20,275 nt of DNA from a virus: positions 1-20,275 of the IMG/VR virus record IMGVR_UViG_3300036828_000908; one strand, written 5' to 3'. Shown here in pieces: positions 14,501 through 20,275 of this stretch (position 1 is its first letter; the number at the start of each line of letters is the position of its first letter). The notes under the pieces are model-generated. The model saw only the letters and a program-made list of their open reading frames with translations, had not been told where the DNA came from and ran no database searches. A program made the translations under genes and the position numbers.

Positions 14501-15516
14501 TGATCCAGCACTGCTCCCTTGAAGGTAGGACAGCAGTAGATGTTCATCTGAGGCTGCTGGCCAGCCACCGCAGGATCAAAGCCAGCGAGCGTAAAGACAG
14601 TTCCGATCGGCGCAAAAACCGGGTTTGAATTAGTGTAAATCGCAAAGGCTCCGACAGTTCCACTGCCGCCATATGCAAAAGCCAAAGTATACACATTGCC
14701 GGCACTGTCGGTGATGTTCGCAGGATAAGGAAATGGAGTCCAAAAGACCACACAGAATGTAAAACAACCCGCGAGTATCGGCTGATCTATTCTGAACACA
14801 TACGAGCGATTGGCGACTGTATCATAGGTTGTAGCAAAGCAGAGAACTGGGACACCTCCGCTCGTAAAGCTTGGCGGGATTAATTGTCCAGAAGGCCCGT
14901 CACCAACATACGCTGGAGGCAAGCTAGCGACACGCTTGTAGTTGGATGCTCCTCCATCACTAGGAATTTTGTTACCCATAACTCCGAGATTGACTACAGC
15001 GTCTGGGATAACGGCTGCCTGCGCATCCGCTGGGGTCGCAAACATAGGTGCGCCAAGGGCCGCCAGTGTTGTTGTACCCCCGCCACCGCCGCCACCGCCG
15101 CCTCCTCCGGTGCCGGCAACACTCAGAATGCCGGTATGCCAGTTGGACCCATCGCTTATCACCCAAGCCGACTCACCTTGACCCAGTGCTACAGAGACGC
15201 CGCCATCAATAGTGGTGCCCGCCGGAGGTTCAACGAGGAGAGAGTTTGAACCTTCATTTTTGACCAGCACATTGAAAGGGAAAACATCAGGCAATGACAC
15301 CGAGGCCCCTGCTGGAGCGTTTACCGCCACCAGCTGTCCGTAATCATCCGCCGTGATAGGGTAACTGGCACTCTGCTTGTTTACCTGCGGGGCCTGCTGC
15401 CAGGAATTGACCTCATCAATGGTCGTCGTACGCAGGATCTCCGGCGTGATGTCACCGTCGGTATTATCAGGAAAATTAGTATTGATCTCGGTGATCAAGT
15501 CTGTCTTGGTTGCCAT
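11572..15516 (-). CDS. modular tail spike / tail fibre protein (1314 aa)
   Basis: The longest gene and the likely receptor-binding spike. Residues 1-130 form an N-terminal adaptor-type region (MATKTDLITEINTNFPDN, then a beta-rich part ending ESAWVISDGSNWHTGI). Residues 137-147 are eleven Gly. Residues about 160-460 are a beta-rich domain. At about 466 (QFGIDPIASDNAVPFQNFSK) the pattern of a pectate-lyase-type spike begins, but it is interrupted at about 505-600 by a recognisable phage beta-module (SPAVITVTMPP ... TTGALPTGIVVNQIYYV ... SGTQSGTHS). Residues about 800-945 are parallel beta-helix rungs with a ladder of aligned positions (LIDCEMYG, MERCNFHNC, YIDCVFDQ, IERCKMMN, IKDSFLSG, LINSYIGE). 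A second module lies at about 1043-1118 (TGTVSGTTLTATAV ... GAYTLNNSATIG). The start at ATG 15516 shares a base with the preceding stop (TGATG). Depolymerase activity is possible; no catalytic pair was identified. Confidence 0.8.
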   Translation of the reverse strand: MATKTDLITEINTNFPDNTDGDITPEILRTTTIDEVNSWQQAPQVNKQSASYPITADDYGQLVAVNAPAGASVSLPDVFPFNVLVKNEGSNSLLVEPPAGTTIDGGVSVALGQGESAWVISDGSNWHTGILSVAGTGGGGGGGGGGGTTTLAALGAPMFATPADAQAAVIPDAVVNLGVMGNKIPSDGGASNYKRVASLPPAYVGDGPSGQLIPPSFTSGGVPVLCFATTYDTVANRSYVFRIDQPILAGCFTFCVVFWTPFPYPANITDSAGNVYTLAFAYGGSGTVGAFAIYTNSNPVFAPIGTVFTLAGFDPAVAGQQPQMNIYCCPTFKGAVLDQTNAVYSPVTTSGGASVTSPSLTGSPEFVIGLVWTQQTFVVNPGVPGLAYTVPPGWIDLQPPINGKDPIACVVTNSMDPVTFNPTWTVGDAPTGTWAAVLTFKTFPTSTIDASFWQLIPSLPLHTAQFGIDPIASDNAVPFQNFSKYLSTIAAPSGGIGAERAGTPNTGTVAISIASPAVITVTMPPQFPGNHGLRNGQAISFQTTGALPTGIVVNQIYYVLYGTVTPTTFQITSTPLFNGSTATSVKGTPIATSGTQSGTHSYTTYGESWTDFVWDPGNYAASGNMAPGINCGLKRTRALAYGTRIATNINLYGGADRDQNANTPASGGPSLWCYHTQFQTTDVNTSGHQQDNVTLITPAQAVNFYVNSWVALMAIDMQQDAGANWNPSTFEFLKVKSVDAIGGVITFYDRLQYNYRSTYPKFTPGTGVGWSGSADGPGTIVQLNDGFDQELEVHGLNIYGVTEGTIGGMRTVRLIDCEMYGWAFDSGPSPALVRKFTMERCNFHNCIPEVDKMIDTIEYIDCVFDQTSYPRLQTASINKLLIERCKMMNGVSGTAKETVIKDSFLSGQFKLGIVYGATDRVTLINSYIGETLDSMQEGTVVNTVFVTFTNGTLSIPIGGTTAYGTWRAPGGATAAVCPLPWAVPGAKIALCATPTVITNASTSGTINPGSTMGMIKAFTVLDVYTDGAGAFSVDTDLPVFPNTAITLTGTVSGTTLTATAVTPSDAWPLAGMNITGGTLPGGTVITQIPGVPANQLGAYTLNNSATIGASTPFTVTNVMHYQPHSCARLTVINCTGGRTVADMAGAPPDIPMYSYFRRAFAGLPISVNTSERYVRLAGNLLYLNINVLRPYTGAAASYQFNINIFGYKTAGGITYPTISSQSVNLKTVGLRQITAAGVTGNLAGDAISAVPFWLTGSHVVAVGPTLGGGDTLAMMPYVVVTAQTDQGIYPSLVLNAHDGVNQFADTVTQANALW
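15076..15108 (-). repeat. eleven-glycine (GGN) tract in the spike gene
   Basis: Eleven successive GGN codons encode a flexible linker between the N-terminal attachment region and the body of the spike (residues 137-147). The minus strand is a G-rich run prone to slippage or quadruplex formation. Confidence 0.93.
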
Positions 15517-16370
15517 CACGGCACTCCGACCGCTGTCATGTACGTGCGCATGGCGTTATAGAATGCCGTACGATTTACCCCAGACTGACCGGGTCCACCA
15601 AACCCAAAGGCACAAATCTGACTGGTGGAATAAACACTTGGTACGCCTCCGGCGAGTCCGGTAAAGTTGGCGCTAAGTGGCCCTGTTGAGGTTATGGTGT
15701 TAGAACCGTAGACAGCTCCATTTACATCTACACTCTGCGCACCAGTACCGGCCCTCCGGTTAAGCAAATATAATCCAGTGACCGCTGGAGCCGGAATTGA
15801 TGACCCTCCTGTAGTATCCACACTATTCAGATCCCAGTACATAACACTTGCGTTGTTAGTATTTAGTCGACTAAATCCAGCGGCGATAGCCGACCCTTGC
15901 CCAACTAGCGCACCCACGTCAGCCCCAGCACTATTCGTCCATCCAAACAAATATCCCGCGTCCGTAACAAAATGTGGGCTTGGCGCTGTAGCTGGATTAA
16001 AGCCACTATCGATGTAGGAGCCTGATGTTGGATTGGTGGTGTCTTGATAACCTCTATCTGCGGTGAATGTAAGCGAGCCACCATTATGAGCTGTAGCCAA
16101 TGCGCCAGCTACCAGATCAGTTAGTGCACTTGGTGCATTCTCAGCTGCGGTAAGCCAGATCCTGTCGACAGTCGCCCAGAGGCCATTCGACTTGAGAGTG
16201 GTAATAAGATTGTCGACTACCGTCTTCCGCCCAGCGCTGACTGTGCCGCCATGAGAATTAACAGCACTAATCCATGCTGTAGTGGAACTATCCAGACCTC
16301 CACCGCCTCCAGCTGACCCCATACGAGGCCCCGCTCCGAGCTGGGCAAACTCTTTGAATGACGAAAACAT
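15516..16370 (-). CDS. tail-associated structural protein, probable lectin-like beta-fold (284 aa)
   Basis: Residues 1-30 are a short N-terminal segment with a Gly run (MFSSFKEFAQLGAG, then GSAGGGGGLDS). Residues about 30-75 are helical (WISAVNSHGGTVSAGRKTVV ... WATVDRIWLTAAENAPSALTD). The remainder is beta-rich, with YIDSGFNPATA (about 117-127) and VMYWDLNSVD (about 172-181). I recognise this arrangement from proteins encoded beside tail fibres and spikes in phages and prophages, usually without a named function; a jelly-roll or concanavalin-like fold is plausible. The C-terminal SQICAFGFGGPGQSGVNRTAFYNAMRTYM fits a strand plus helix that closes such a fold. It starts 3 nt after the 100-aa gene and is coupled to the spike by a TGATG junction, so it is probably a spike partner. 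Its base composition is as AT-rich as the spike gene. Confidence 0.62.
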   Translation of the reverse strand: MFSSFKEFAQLGAGPRMGSAGGGGGLDSSTTAWISAVNSHGGTVSAGRKTVVDNLITTLKSNGLWATVDRIWLTAAENAPSALTDLVAGALATAHNGGSLTFTADRGYQDTTNPTSGSYIDSGFNPATAPSPHFVTDAGYLFGWTNSAGADVGALVGQGSAIAAGFSRLNTNNASVMYWDLNSVDTTGGSSIPAPAVTGLYLLNRRAGTGAQSVDVNGAVYGSNTITSTGPLSANFTGLAGGVPSVYSTSQICAFGFGGPGQSGVNRTAFYNAMRTYMTAVGVP

Positions 16371-16373
16371 ATT

Positions 16374-16676
16374 TCATACCGTTGGAGCAATCACCGCAAC
16401 CTTGTCACCACGATTGACGCCAAAATACTCAGTCTGGTTTGCTGCCAAACGCATGCTGACATTGAGCACCGCTGTAGGATTGACACCAAATTCCACCTGG
16501 GCTGCCACGTCCGAATGCAGACGGACGAAGCGCGTAGACGAACTAAACGCGACAGACTGCACCGAAGAAGCGCCGATAGCTATCGGCGCCTGCGTCACCA
16601 TGGCAGGCACTGACGCAGCCTGCTGACCACCGCCCTGCGCCAGCGCGGAGAACTCAGAGATGTAAAGCAGAGCCAT
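16374..16676 (-). CDS. small beta-rich structural protein (100 aa)
   Basis: The protein begins MALLYISEFSALAQGGGQQA and continues with strands rich in Ala, Ser and Val (PIAIGASSVQSVAF, TRFVRLHSDVAAQVEFGVNP), ending MRLAANQTEYFGVNRGDKVAVI. The combination 'TRFVRLHSD' with 'AANQTEYFGV' is familiar to me from small proteins encoded between the head and tail genes of many phages, which are annotated only as hypothetical. A head-decoration or tail-attached beta-sandwich is a reasonable guess. It lies 3 nt after the adaptor stop and 3 nt before the 284-aa gene. Confidence 0.62.
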   Translation of the reverse strand: MALLYISEFSALAQGGGQQAASVPAMVTQAPIAIGASSVQSVAFSSSTRFVRLHSDVAAQVEFGVNPTAVLNVSMRLAANQTEYFGVNRGDKVAVIAPTV

Positions 16677-16679
16677 GGC

Positions 16680-17402
16680 TCACCATCCAATTGTTTTCGT
16701 GTTTCTCAAGGTAGCCAAGCTAGGCTTGAACATACGTGGGTCGAGTTTGACGTTCTTTGGTGCCGTCTCCGGGTCATCCTTCATTACGAGATACTTGCGC
16801 AGCAGCTCACCCGCCCCCCCGGACCCCTGCTGATCAGACAGGAACCCGTTCATACGATCATCATTGGTGATCTTCATCAGCTCACCGGCGATGCGCGTGT
16901 ACAGATAGGAGGAGTTAGGAAACCACGGCACCGCCGTGGTATCGGTGATGTCCGGTATCATCGGATTGTAGCGCACCGTGGCCGGGTAAGCGCCCGAGGC
17001 CGGCGGCCACACGTACAACCCCGCGGGCGAGGTCGCGATGTCAACGTAGGCCAGATAAGGAAACGAGGCGAGACCCGGCTGCTGAACGAACGTATCGAAC
17101 TCTTCCTGGGTAACACCAATCAGAACGTACGGGACCTGAGAGATCTGATAAAACCCGCCACCTCGATGCAAGCGCACGAAATCAGCAGGCATAGGGTTAG
17201 GACCAGAGCCAGGAGCGTAGCCAAGACCACTAGCATGAGTATTGAAAGTAAAGTTAAAGGTTTTACGAATGCTAAGAAAATCATAATCGAGCAGCAGCTC
17301 CTGCAGAACCGCGTTCAGCAGCTGCAGCGCCTGCGCCGTGAAACCAGGACACTTGGCAATCTGGGTAGATAGATCGATGATCTGTGCCGTGTTGAGAGCC
17401 AT
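16680..17402 (-). CDS. head-to-tail adaptor protein (240 aa)
   Basis: It matches the phage adaptor family (gp4/gp11-like ring under the portal of short-tailed phages). The N-terminal helices include AQALQLLNAVLQELLLDYDFLSIRK (residues 23-47), the usual 'lN.al.el...yd..f..k' start. A beta-hairpin middle carries PMPADFVRLHR, then GLYVWPPASGAYPATVRYNPMIPDI (the common 'i.v.P.p..a.tv.yy..p.di' segment), and a C-terminal helix AGELMKITNDDRMNGFL is followed by an extended tail that would contact the portal or nozzle. The length is normal for the family. The ATG at 17402 directly abuts the stop of the 29-aa ORF (TAGATG), so initiation is likely coupled. Expected role: docks the nozzle onto the portal after DNA packaging. 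Confidence 0.78.
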   Translation of the reverse strand: MALNTAQIIDLSTQIAKCPGFTAQALQLLNAVLQELLLDYDFLSIRKTFNFTFNTHASGLGYAPGSGPNPMPADFVRLHRGGGFYQISQVPYVLIGVTQEEFDTFVQQPGLASFPYLAYVDIATSPAGLYVWPPASGAYPATVRYNPMIPDITDTTAVPWFPNSSYLYTRIAGELMKITNDDRMNGFLSDQQGSGGAGELLRKYLVMKDDPETAPKNVKLDPRMFKPSLATLRNTKTIGW

Positions 17403-17492
17403 CTAATCCTCATCTGAGAACTCTACCCAATTGTCCGGGTCATCCGGCGCGTTGGCTTCCTCCTCGTAGGCATTCCATTCATAAGGCGGCAA
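17403..17492 (-). CDS. acidic microprotein (29 aa), TTG start
   Basis: This short ORF fills the interval between the 145-aa gene and the adaptor, which would otherwise be the largest gap among the genes downstream of the capsid gene. GGGAG lies 7 nt before a TTG codon at 17492; the ORF overlaps the upstream gene by 14 bp and its TAG touches the adaptor ATG. The product (PPYEWNAYEEE, then PDDPDNWVEFSDED) has 11 acidic residues and two Trp in 29 residues, a composition that random overlap rarely yields. No family was recognised. The alternative is a +1 frameshifted C-terminal extension of the 145-aa protein, since the frame is open for nine codons upstream of the TTG. A non-coding spacer cannot be excluded. 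Confidence 0.5.
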   Translation of the reverse strand: MPPYEWNAYEEEANAPDDPDNWVEFSDED

Positions 17493-17916
17493 GCTTAGTC
17501 TCCCATTCCATCTTGTTCTTCGTCAGCACTGCAATGCGTTCCTTGAGCCCTTCAGCGATGTCGTACGCCTCGCGCTGCTTCTGTAACTGTGACTGTGACA
17601 GGCACACGTCGCCACGCCTACTCCCGTTTGCCCATTCCGCCTTGATCGCCGCGTCCGCCTTCTCGATACGGATCTGGTGGTCCCGCGCATTCTTGTATTC
17701 CTGCTCGATCTTGAGCTGTAAATCATCGATCTGCCCCCAGGCGAACTGACGCTCACCGGCATTGCGCAACTTGTCGAGCAGAGTATTCAGCTCGTCCTTG
17801 GAACAGTCACGGCCAATGAATGACTGCAGCACCAGCTGGCGCTGCGCGTGCAACGCCACCTGATAAGAGATGCCGATCGATGGTACTTTCTCGTCGAGCT
17901 CCTGGGTCACAATCAC
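17479..17916 (-). CDS. coiled-coil head/connector-region protein (145 aa)
   Basis: The protein is almost wholly helical and charged. A short N-terminal part (IVTQELDEKVPSIGISYQV) precedes helices rich in Gln, Lys, Glu and Leu (LNTLLDKLRNAGERQFAWGQ, DDLQLKIEQEYKNARDHQIR) and a final helix (GLKERIAVLTKNKMEWETKL), consistent with a long coiled coil. No named family was recognised. It starts with GTG at 17916, chosen because the codon overlaps the previous stop as GTGA; there is no better ATG. Lying between the capsid gene and the adaptor, it could be a head-completion, head-fibre or scaffold-like component, or a packaging accessory. Confidence 0.65.
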   Translation of the reverse strand: MIVTQELDEKVPSIGISYQVALHAQRQLVLQSFIGRDCSKDELNTLLDKLRNAGERQFAWGQIDDLQLKIEQEYKNARDHQIRIEKADAAIKAEWANGSRRGDVCLSQSQLQKQREAYDIAEGLKERIAVLTKNKMEWETKLAAL

Positions 17917-18329
17917 ACCCTCAGCAGTGGCGCATTGCTGATCGAGCCATTGGCGCCCGACATGCGCGTGTTGCGCTTGGTATAGAAATCCTTCCTGCGG
18001 CCCTCGACCACGGCCTGATGCTCCCAGGCCCGGGCCATGGTCTCACGCAACTGTATCGCCACGCTGGCACGCGCCTCATAGGCACGCCCGTGCATGTACG
18101 GATGTTGATTGATGACGATACGGTCAGCGTGCTCCGGCAGATTGATCTCCACCATCTCGGATGCTTCAAGCAACCCGCGTGCAACACGGGCCTTCTCCAG
18201 CAGCCCCTTTTTCGCATCATCTTTTGCCTTGGTCTTCAGCTCCTTATCAATCTCGCGCTGAACCTCGGCCTCAAGCTCGGTCAGCTCCTCGACGGTGAGC
18301 AGACCATCCTTGCTCTTTTCCCTGCTCAT
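17913..18329 (-). CDS. helical head-region protein of unknown function (138 aa)
   Basis: Residues 1-55 are a highly charged helix (EELTELEAEVQREIDKELKT, then KAKDDAKKGLLEKARVARGL). The rest is a mixed fold with EINLPEHADRIVINQHPYMHG (about 65-85) and AIQLRETMARAWEHQAVVEG (about 94-113), ending in a short flexible tail (NTRMSGANGSISNAPLLRV). The residue pattern, including the His/Tyr-rich 'HPYMHG' turn, looks like a folded virion protein; I do not recognise a family name. The ATG at 18329 is preferred over the ATG at 18341 because it makes an ATGA overlap with the preceding gene. Gene order suggests a minor head protein. Confidence 0.62.
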   Translation of the reverse strand: MSREKSKDGLLTVEELTELEAEVQREIDKELKTKAKDDAKKGLLEKARVARGLLEASEMVEINLPEHADRIVINQHPYMHGRAYEARASVAIQLRETMARAWEHQAVVEGRRKDFYTKRNTRMSGANGSISNAPLLRV

Positions 18330-18643
18330 GTGTGCACCCATGATGCTGAAGCAGCCGCGCGCGCCGACAGCACGATCGGCCAGCCGCTGCCATCCACGGC
18401 GATGTAATCACCCGGATACAAACGCAAGACACCACGATCCGGTATAATTATGTTACCAGCGCGCGATATGGGAAGACCGAGAGGCGGTTGTGGCCCAGTC
18501 AAGCCCCCCGGCACAGACGGATTGTGCGTGTCGCGCTTGACCGCAGCCGCGAGGGTTGCAAAATCAACCGGCAACATACCATAGATGAACGGCACGGCTA
18601 CCAGCGTGGTAGTCGCTGCAGTTCCTAATGTGACTGTCGCCAT
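18326..18643 (-). CDS. small protein following the capsid gene (105 aa), possible head decoration
   Basis: The protein begins ATVTLGTAATTTLVAVPFIYGML, and ends RGVLRLYPGDYIAVDGSGWPIVLSARAAASASWVHT. The two beta-rich ends flank a Pro/Gly-rich middle with the sequence NPSVPGG. This 'T-L-G-T-A-A-T-T-T-L ... R-G-V-L-x-L-x-P-G-D-Y-[IV]-A-V-D ... G-W-P' signature is familiar from small proteins encoded right after N4-gp56-type capsid genes, generally unnamed. A decoration or cement role is inferred from position only. ATG 18643 lies 4 nt after the capsid stop; longer in-frame starts would lie inside the capsid gene. Confidence 0.65.
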   Translation of the reverse strand: MATVTLGTAATTTLVAVPFIYGMLPVDFATLAAAVKRDTHNPSVPGGLTGPQPPLGLPISRAGNIIIPDRGVLRLYPGDYIAVDGSGWPIVLSARAAASASWVHT

Positions 18644-18647
18644 GAGC

Positions 18648-20075
18648 TTAACTCGCCTGCAAGACGTTACGATCGAAGCCTTGCTGGCCACCACCGAATG
18701 CCGACACGCTCTCGATCCGCATAAAAAAGTTCTGGTTCTCGATCAGCGTACCGTAGAATGTCTTCCACCCTACGACACGCAGCTGATTGAGCGGATCGCT
18801 CTTGTCGGCCTCTTTCAGATAGGTGAACTTGACATCGTCAAGCATGACCTGACCGTAAGCCCCGCGACCGATCACGAAGGTTGCGTAGGTAGTGATGCCC
18901 GCGGCTGGAGCCGCCGGCGGCTGCTTTGCTGCACCGTTGTTGTTGCTGATTGTCACCGTGCCGCCGGCGGTAAGCAATGTAGCCAAGCCGGCATAGGCAC
19001 CAGTCGTCGGCCCCAGCGTCGGGCTGGCAGGCCCAACCACGCCAAGAGTGGCGTTGGCCATGGTCGCCGAGGTCGAGATGTAGACCGAATAGGTGAAGCC
19101 GGTAACGTTAGGCAGCACCACCGTGATCAGACCGGTGCCCGTGGTTGTCAGGCCACCTGAAATTGCATAGACCTGACTTTCAAACTGGTTCTGGCCATCA
19201 GTACCAGTGACCTGCACAAAGTACGTAGCGGCAGCGAGATTACCACCGCTATTGGCAATTGCATAAGTCGCACCGTTAGAGCTGCTAAGAAAACCGGTAA
19301 ACGCCGGCACCATATTGCTCTCACAGAAACGGATGCCGTTGAACTCACCTACCTCGTAATTGTAGAGACGGTTGATGTCCGAAAATGACCAGGCAGTGAC
19401 CACCTGTGAGTTCTGTCGCATGTCGGCAGCAACAAAAGGATGAATGATCGCCGAGTAATGCGGCATCATGCGCGGATTGTTGGATGCCTTGGCCCCGCCA
19501 GCGTCGGCCTCAAGCTTGGTGTCGGTCATCTCATCGCCGCTGAAACGCGGTGCACCGACATTGAACAGCGCCGAGTAGGCGCGCTGCACCTCGAACGGGG
19601 AAAGCACGTCGCCTGCGACCAGGGCAGCACGGGAAGCGCGTGAATTGACAAAGTTGAAAGTTGTTCCGCTCAACAACGTGTTGAACGTATTGCGCTCCAG
19701 CGTCTCTGCCACCTGCAAGCCGACCAGCTCGGTGGCCTTGGTGAACAGCGGATGATAGATCGTCATCTCCGCAACGTCGGTGATGGTCACCTTGTCGCCC
19801 CACTGCAGCGCAGTAACACTCACCTGCTGCAGCGACATGGTCTCGCCGATCGGCGGCACGCCTTCCGAGATTGGTGCAACAGGCAACGGCAACCGGATGT
19901 ATCTGGTTGCGGTGTAAGTGGTACCCCGCCCCTTGGGGAGGCTTAGAGGATCACCAAACTGGTATGCAACCAGTTGCTTGCGCGCAAGCGGAAGCGTCTT
20001 CTCCGCAATGAACGCGACTACGTCAGCCGAGAACTGTGAGGCTATGTTTGCGGTTTGCCCGCCGATGCTCGCCAT
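18648..20075 (-). CDS. major capsid protein, N4-gp56 family, with inserted beta-domain (475 aa)
   Basis: Forms the icosahedral head shell (HK97-type fold expected). Family features include the N-terminal arm, PKGRGTTYTATRYIRLPLP (48-66), SEGVPPIGETMSLQQVSVT (70-88), QWGDKVTITD (91-100), HPFVAADMR (212-220) and the segment YNYEVGEFNGIRFCESNMVP (239-258). The family's usual follow-on, TYATFVIGRGAYG (396-408), is separated from it by about 120 residues (about 275-392): LAAATYFVQVTGTDGQNQFE, then GFTYSVYISTSATMANATLG, which reads like a fibronectin-III or Ig-like module ending in a PPAAPAAG linker. A domain of that kind would project from the capsid surface. The ATG at 20075 has GAGG 6 nt upstream. 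The C-terminus RNVLQAS is complete. Confidence 0.87.
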   Translation of the reverse strand: MASIGGQTANIASQFSADVVAFIAEKTLPLARKQLVAYQFGDPLSLPKGRGTTYTATRYIRLPLPVAPISEGVPPIGETMSLQQVSVTALQWGDKVTITDVAEMTIYHPLFTKATELVGLQVAETLERNTFNTLLSGTTFNFVNSRASRAALVAGDVLSPFEVQRAYSALFNVGAPRFSGDEMTDTKLEADAGGAKASNNPRMMPHYSAIIHPFVAADMRQNSQVVTAWSFSDINRLYNYEVGEFNGIRFCESNMVPAFTGFLSSSNGATYAIANSGGNLAAATYFVQVTGTDGQNQFESQVYAISGGLTTTGTGLITVVLPNVTGFTYSVYISTSATMANATLGVVGPASPTLGPTTGAYAGLATLLTAGGTVTISNNNGAAKQPPAAPAAGITTYATFVIGRGAYGQVMLDDVKFTYLKEADKSDPLNQLRVVGWKTFYGTLIENQNFFMRIESVSAFGGGQQGFDRNVLQAS

Positions 20076-20095
20076 GATGGCCCTCGCCTAGCTGC

Positions 20096-20114
20096 GCGGG
20101 CCAGGATGACCCGC
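20096..20114 (-). other. hairpin between the scaffold stop and the capsid gene
   Basis: On the minus strand GCGGGTCA pairs with TGGCCCGC around a TCC loop, giving an 8-bp stem with one G-T wobble. It overlaps the last base of the scaffold stop and sits about 20 nt before the capsid start. No T-tract follows, so it is not a standard terminator. A role in mRNA processing or stability, or in shaping access to the capsid ribosome site, is an inference. Confidence 0.5.
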
Positions 20115-20275
20115 TAGATCAAAACATCCTTCAGCCGCTCCTCGGCTGTACTCCTGCGCGCTGCGCTACCAGACTGCCGCGCCGTGTCGCCCTTGCCGGA
20201 TGACGGCGCAACGCGCTGGTTCTCGACCCGACGGCGTGCCTGCTGCCGGGACTTGGAACTGTTCGCCCCATTCAC
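20114..20275 (-). CDS. probable capsid scaffold protein, C-terminal end (cut by window edge)
   Basis: Only the last 53 residues are visible: an Arg/Ser/Ala/Gln-rich hydrophilic tail (NGANSSKSRQQARRRVENQR, later RRSTAEERLKDVLI) ending at TAG. A highly basic, disordered C-terminus encoded directly upstream of the major capsid protein is typical of phage scaffold proteins, where the basic tail contacts the capsid N-arm. The first visible codon is GTG, but that is simply where the window cuts in and is not claimed as the start. A protease-scaffold fusion or an unrelated head protein is possible. Confidence 0.5.
   Translation of the reverse strand: MNGANSSKSRQQARRRVENQRVAPSSGKGDTARQSGSAARRSTAEERLKDVLI

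Noticed and set aside
15076-15108. Proline run on the plus strand (eleven Pro) as a coding feature
   Set aside because: It is the complement of the polyglycine linker in the spike gene.
17403-17478. Promoter in the gap before the adaptor
   Set aside because: No convincing -35/-10 pair was seen and the interval is explained by the 29-aa ORF.
1-20275. CRISPR arrays, tRNAs, integrase, insertion sequences or rho-independent terminators
   Set aside because: Reading both strands gave no regularly spaced direct repeats, cloverleaf, recombinase motif, terminal inverted repeats or GC-hairpin followed by a T-tract.

Overview
The window is part of a tailed double-stranded DNA phage (or prophage) genome: a block of virion structural, lysis and DNA-ejection genes. 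Every supported gene lies on the minus strand, so transcription runs from the right edge (20275) to the left edge (1). Genes are packed with 0-13 nt gaps or short ATGA, GTGA, TGATG or 23-bp overlaps. I see no tRNA, integrase, IS element, CRISPR array or convincing terminator. A short non-contractile tail (podovirus-type) is suggested by an N4-gp56-type capsid protein, a stubby-tail adaptor, a nozzle-like protein and large ejection-type proteins, with no sheath, tube or tape-measure gene. Peptidoglycan hydrolases and signal peptides fit a Gram-negative, probably proteobacterial, host; the sequence alone does not name it.

Layout in transcription order. Head: C-terminus of a probable scaffold protein (20275-20114), a small hairpin, the major capsid protein with an inserted beta-domain (20075-18648), then small head or connector-region proteins of 105, 138 and 145 aa and a 29-aa acidic microprotein. 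Connector and tail: adaptor (17402-16680), a 100-aa small protein, a 284-aa tail-associated protein and a 1314-aa modular tail spike (15516-11572). Lysis: a 520-aa endolysin with amidase, SH3 and lysozyme-like regions (11567-10005), and an 81-aa one-TM protein starting with six consecutive ATG codons. Tail again: nozzle (9761-8013), a spike-like protein with a signal peptide (8016-6352) and a small Cys-rich secreted protein (6355-6089). Ejection: a His-rich 61-aa protein, a Q/A-rich 311-aa protein, a 624-aa protein with a possible wall-hydrolase module and a 907-aa protein. Last, and cut by the left edge, comes the N-terminus of a PurD-like ATP-grasp protein (356-1).

How it works together: scaffold and capsid protein build the head; adaptor, nozzle and spikes build the tail; the Q/A-, P- and G-rich large proteins are probably injected ahead of the DNA and may open the wall; the amidase and one-TM protein serve host lysis. 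The points most worth a second look are the two signal-peptide-bearing, Cys-rich products inside the tail cluster, the ATP-grasp gene next to the ejection genes, the three-part Cys-rich endolysin, the hidden TTG-start microprotein and the interchangeable beta-modules in the capsid and spike proteins. There is no gene-free stretch longer than 300 bases.
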